A stretch of DNA of 64,000 nucleotides, taken from assembly GCA_012295275.1 (NCBI GenBank), contig CM022674.1:219501-283500 (forward strand), given 5' to 3'. Positions 60,351 to 64,000 of this stretch are shown piece by piece (within the stretch, counting starts at the first letter, position 1; each line of letters opens with the position of its first letter). A model generated the notes under the pieces. That model was not told where the DNA came from. It did no database searches and worked only from the letters and a program-made list of their open reading frames with translations. This DNA is from Chrysomallon squamiferum (taxonomy: Eukaryota; Mollusca; Gastropoda; Neomphalida; Peltospiridae). The translations under genes and the position numbers were made by a program.

Positions 60351-60899
60351 ATTAAATTACGTCAGACGTATTCTGGTAGTACATTGTCAGTAATTTAGAT
60401 ATATATATATAAGGAAGGTATAAGAGTTAATTAAATATTTCCATTCTTCAGAGATATAACCAAGCACGCTTGTACTTCTATATCGACCAAAACCTTCACC
60501 AAGATTTTAACATTCTTCAACACACCTTACTTCTCTCACCTGCCAAGAAGTGTATGCAATTACTTAGTTAAACAGTCTCACCTTGTTTGGTTTGGAGAGT
60601 AATTTATTTAGTACACGTTTAATTATACCTTGCTGGTGGTCCGCGTTGTGAAAAACCTCAAATTATTTACCTTCTTACTGGTGATTGCATTTACTGTTTA
60701 GACTAGTCAGTACAGTCGGTGTTTAGTGGATTTAAATACACTGATAAATGATAAGTGTGTAACAAATAGATACATACAACGATAGACAGATACAACTATA
60801 GACAGATACAGCAACATAGACAGATTGTTGATATATTATAAATAGATGGAGATATATATGTGTGCGTGTTTTATATGTGTATATGTAGGTTCTAATGGC

Positions 60900-61020
60900 A
60901 AACATATATATATATACACACACACACACATACACACACACAGACACACATATATACACACACAGACACACACGTACTCACAGACACACATATATACACA
61001 CAGACACACACGTACTCAAA
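60900..61020. repeat. (TA)n-(AC)n compound repeat with a 42-bp subunit
   Basis: ACAGACACACATATATACACACAGACACACACGTACTCA-type sequence occurs twice in tandem. Confidence 0.85.
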
Positions 61021-62363
61021 CTGTATATAATGAAAAAAAAACTTACACAGCACCTGTGCGATATTTTATCAACGTCTGTCGCAGGGATCAAGTTTAAGAC
61101 GTTAAACTAAAAAGACCTGATATAAGCAACACGACACCTCGACATTACATACCTTTTAATTTGTCCGCGGCTATCTCGAAGTTAGTTTAATGACCCGAGG
61201 ATCATTTTTTTATTACTTGACTTCTTTGTGAGATGAGGAAACAGTTTATTTAATAGCCTCGGACGCCTCAGATTGAAATGTTTAAGCGGAGGCTGGGACA
61301 GTTTTCAGTTTGTAGGACCGGTGTCAGGTACAGGAGAGTTAGAAATTATACACTGATTACCTAGGTGGGCAGGTGTTAAGTAGGTGCTGTATACTTAATA
61401 TTTCATTTCAGTAGATGTTGTGAGTAGACTGTTATGAAAAAATCTACTGTTCTAGATGATTAAATATTTAAGATTAAATGAATGAATAAATTGATTAATT
61501 AAATAAAGGAACGAACGAACGAATGAACAAATAAAATAAATGAATGACTATATATATATATAAAGAGATAGAGAAAGAAGAAAGAGAGAGAGGGAGAGAC
61601 AGAGATATTCAGACAGAAAAGTAAATATATATGATGTAAAGAGACAAAAAGATGAAGACTGTATATTAATAAGGGAGTGTAGTGTATCTTTATATCTATA
61701 ATCAGTACAGTGTTAGACACTTCAGTGGAACAGATGTTTAATTAAGATATTATGAATATGATAGTGTTTGGCTTTTTCAAAGAACAAGGAAGAGATGATT
61801 CATAAAGCCCTCATCGCATTTTCATCCTGCGTTAGACCAAACTGTGCTGTTTTGTGTGTTTCAAATGAAAATACCCAAATCACGAAAACGTTTCCTCAAC
61901 CTTGTAGGTCCTAATGGCGTAAAATTCACACAGCGTCATCTAGAAATGATTCCGCCATCACGTTTTGATCCCAGAACTTTTGGCTAATATCCAGTGAGAG
62001 TAGGCGTGGTGTAATTGTTCACGTATATCATATGAACAATATTCCATATTGTAAAATAACGTTTTAAACTAACGAGTCAATGGAAATAATATGGCTGGGA
62101 ATGTCCGAGTGGTCAAACTGGTCATTGTGACATTAAAAGATCTCTGGAGGCAGTAATAGTGATAATAACGACGTTTTCTGTGATTTCAGTTCCGTATCAA
62201 GTATCGCAGAGTTGAGGATTTGCTGAATTCTGTGGGTTCATTACATGGGATTGCACAGCTAAGCCCAGCTTAAAGTGTTAGAAAAAGTTAGAAATAACAG
62301 TGATACATCCAAGTCTGGTTTGCATTATTACAGACCACCGCATAATTTAAACTGGTTAGAGTC

Positions 62364-62365
<2 letters not shown>
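61021..62365. other. Gene-free sequence
   Basis: Mixed sequence with (AATG)n and (AG)-rich patches near 61480-61620. No coding exon, tRNA or recognised mobile element. Confidence 0.5.
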
Positions 62366-62367
<2 letters not shown>

Positions 62368-62431
<64 letters not shown>

Positions 62432-62470
62432 CATTCATACAGACGCACGCACACACACACACACACACAG
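62368..62470. repeat. (CT)n and (AC)n microsatellites
   Basis: CT run 62368-62428, short unique gap, AC run 62450-62469. Confidence 0.95.
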
Positions 62471-62795
62471 TTACTGTGTAATGGCCCAAGCCGTGATATT
62501 TTTAAATTAGTCTGAGCACTCAAGACGGCGAAAGATGCAACAGTGGAAATGTATGTAAGAAACATGCATGCCACGTGCATAACGTGCATTTTGCAACATC
62601 CAGTATTTCCTGGAAGCAAACATGCTTTTATAACGATGTCTGTGCAAAGCATTTCCTCAGTATCCGCACACTCGGCATTGTTTACACGTGACTTCCTAGA
62701 GATGTGCTGTAACGAACGTGTAACACTGTCAGACATTCATCACAGCGGAATCACAGCGGTTAACAAGAACAGTTAGTGTTAGTTCTGTAGAACTT

Positions 62796-62868
62796 ATATA
62801 CATATATACATACACACACCCACACCCACACACACATATATATATATATATATATACAGACACACACC

Positions 62869-62910
<42 letters not shown>

Positions 62911-62922
62911 CACACACACACC

Positions 62923-62960
<38 letters not shown>

Positions 62961-62968
62961 CACACACC

Positions 62969-63000
<32 letters not shown>

Positions 63001-63019
63001 CAGACACACACACACCCAC

Positions 63020-63050
<31 letters not shown>

Positions 63051-63300
63051 CAGACACACACATACACACACATATATATACATACAGACACACACACACA
63101 CATATATATACATACACACACACACACATATATATATATACATACATATATACATATATACATACAGACACACACATACACACACACATATATATATATA
63201 TACATACATATATACATATATACATACAGACACACACATACACACACACACATATATATATATACATACAGAAACACACACACACAAATATATATACTGT
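62796..63300. repeat. 500-bp (TA)n/(CA)n compound array
   Basis: Blocks of (AT)n alternate with ACAGACACACACACCCACA-like segments about ten times. Tyr-Ile-Cys-Val frames up to 193 codons on the minus strand are artefacts. Confidence 0.95.
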
Positions 63301-63334
63301 ATCACATGAAGCCTAGGTATTCCCAAGAATGTCT

Positions 63335-63396
63335 GTCTCATTTTTTCTTTCTTTCTCTATTTCTCTCACTTTTTCTTTCTTTCTTTCTCTCATTTT

Positions 63397-63472
<76 letters not shown>
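63335..63472. repeat. (TTTC)n then (CT)n microsatellite
   Basis: CTTT-rich sequence leads into about 36 CT units. Confidence 0.95.
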
Positions 63473-64000
63473 GCTACTTAAGTGACAATACTACATTTTC
63501 CACACGAAACAGCAGTTGTAGTCTCTCGTTTCTATTTGCATAATAACTGTTTTATCCGTTGTAAAAAGAAAGAACAAATAAATACAGCTAAACTTTTCAA
63601 GATGCCTTTAAACAAACACATAACACTCCAGAGAAAAAATAGTTTAAACAACTTTGGCACCTGCTTTAATCTACAATTTTTCTCTTTCTTTTTCACCTTA
63701 TCTTTTTCGTCTCTTTATGCTTTTTGACTGCACGGTCTCTAATAAAGTATTATTATTCGTTCATGTTCGTGTATCGTCAGTTTCACTCTTACATTGTTCA
63801 CACCGAGTCGAAACAAAAACGTTTTGTTGTTGTTCCACAACTTCAAAGGGAAAATAAAAATGTTAATGTCAGTGGGTAAGTGATAACGTATTTCATAAAA
63901 ACCACGCCGTGTTTTCATACTTCTGCTGTTTTTGTATTAACAGTTTTCATCACACCTTTCACAGAAATGTGGCTCTTTTTATAAAAGTTTGTTTATTCGT
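63473..64000. other. Terminal unique-looking sequence
   Basis: No exon with splice signals and no recognised element up to the window edge. Confidence 0.4.

Noticed and set aside
62729-63341. Up to 193-codon Tyr-Ile-Cys-Val frames as a membrane protein
   Set aside because: Produced by (TA)n/(CA)n alternation.

Overview
The window is animal nuclear DNA: AT-rich, packed with microsatellites, and holding spliced genes with GT-AG introns. The protein matches (mitofusin, CENP-S, CYP2-clan P450s) and the density of (AG)n, (AC)n, (AAAT)n, (CATA)n and (CCTA)n suggest a spiralian, probably a mollusc. That placement is inference; no diagnostic marker is present.

Layout. (1) 1-10613, minus strand: twelve coding exons of a mitofusin, from the start codon at 10466 to the residues after heptad repeat 1. 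The transmembrane and C-terminal exons were not found and should lie left of base 1. (2) 10614-12172: head-to-head intergenic region with a CTCGCGAGA element. (3) 12173-16101, plus strand: a complete four-exon CENP-S (MHF1) gene. Its second intron carries a 1.7-kb DNA transposon with ~200-250 bp terminal inverted repeats and a decayed ORF. (4) 17.2-39.4 kb: a cluster of four full-length, intronless CYP2-clan P450 genes (one plus, three minus) and one truncated copy. They sit in direct and inverted segmental duplications whose modules have been shuffled. (5) 37.7-52.2 kb: gene-poor DNA with a 1.2-kb tetranucleotide block, minisatellites, a hAT-like end and a few possible regulatory clusters. 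(6) 52.5-53.2 kb: a TATA promoter and first coding exon of a secreted protein; the rest to 64000 looks like its first intron, or intergenic DNA, dominated by simple repeats.

The genes do not form one pathway. Mitofusin (mitochondrial fusion) and CENP-S (Fanconi/kinetochore histone fold) may share a bidirectional promoter. The P450s are a local detoxification-type family that appears to have begun as a retrocopy, then spread by duplication and been partly homogenised. I found no prokaryotic-style system, CRISPR array or clearly new multi-gene system. The most unusual content is the intronless P450 array with its mosaic gene and shuffled flanks, and the transposon inside CENPS. Exon boundaries were read by eye from splice signals and reading-frame continuity; duplication limits are approximate.
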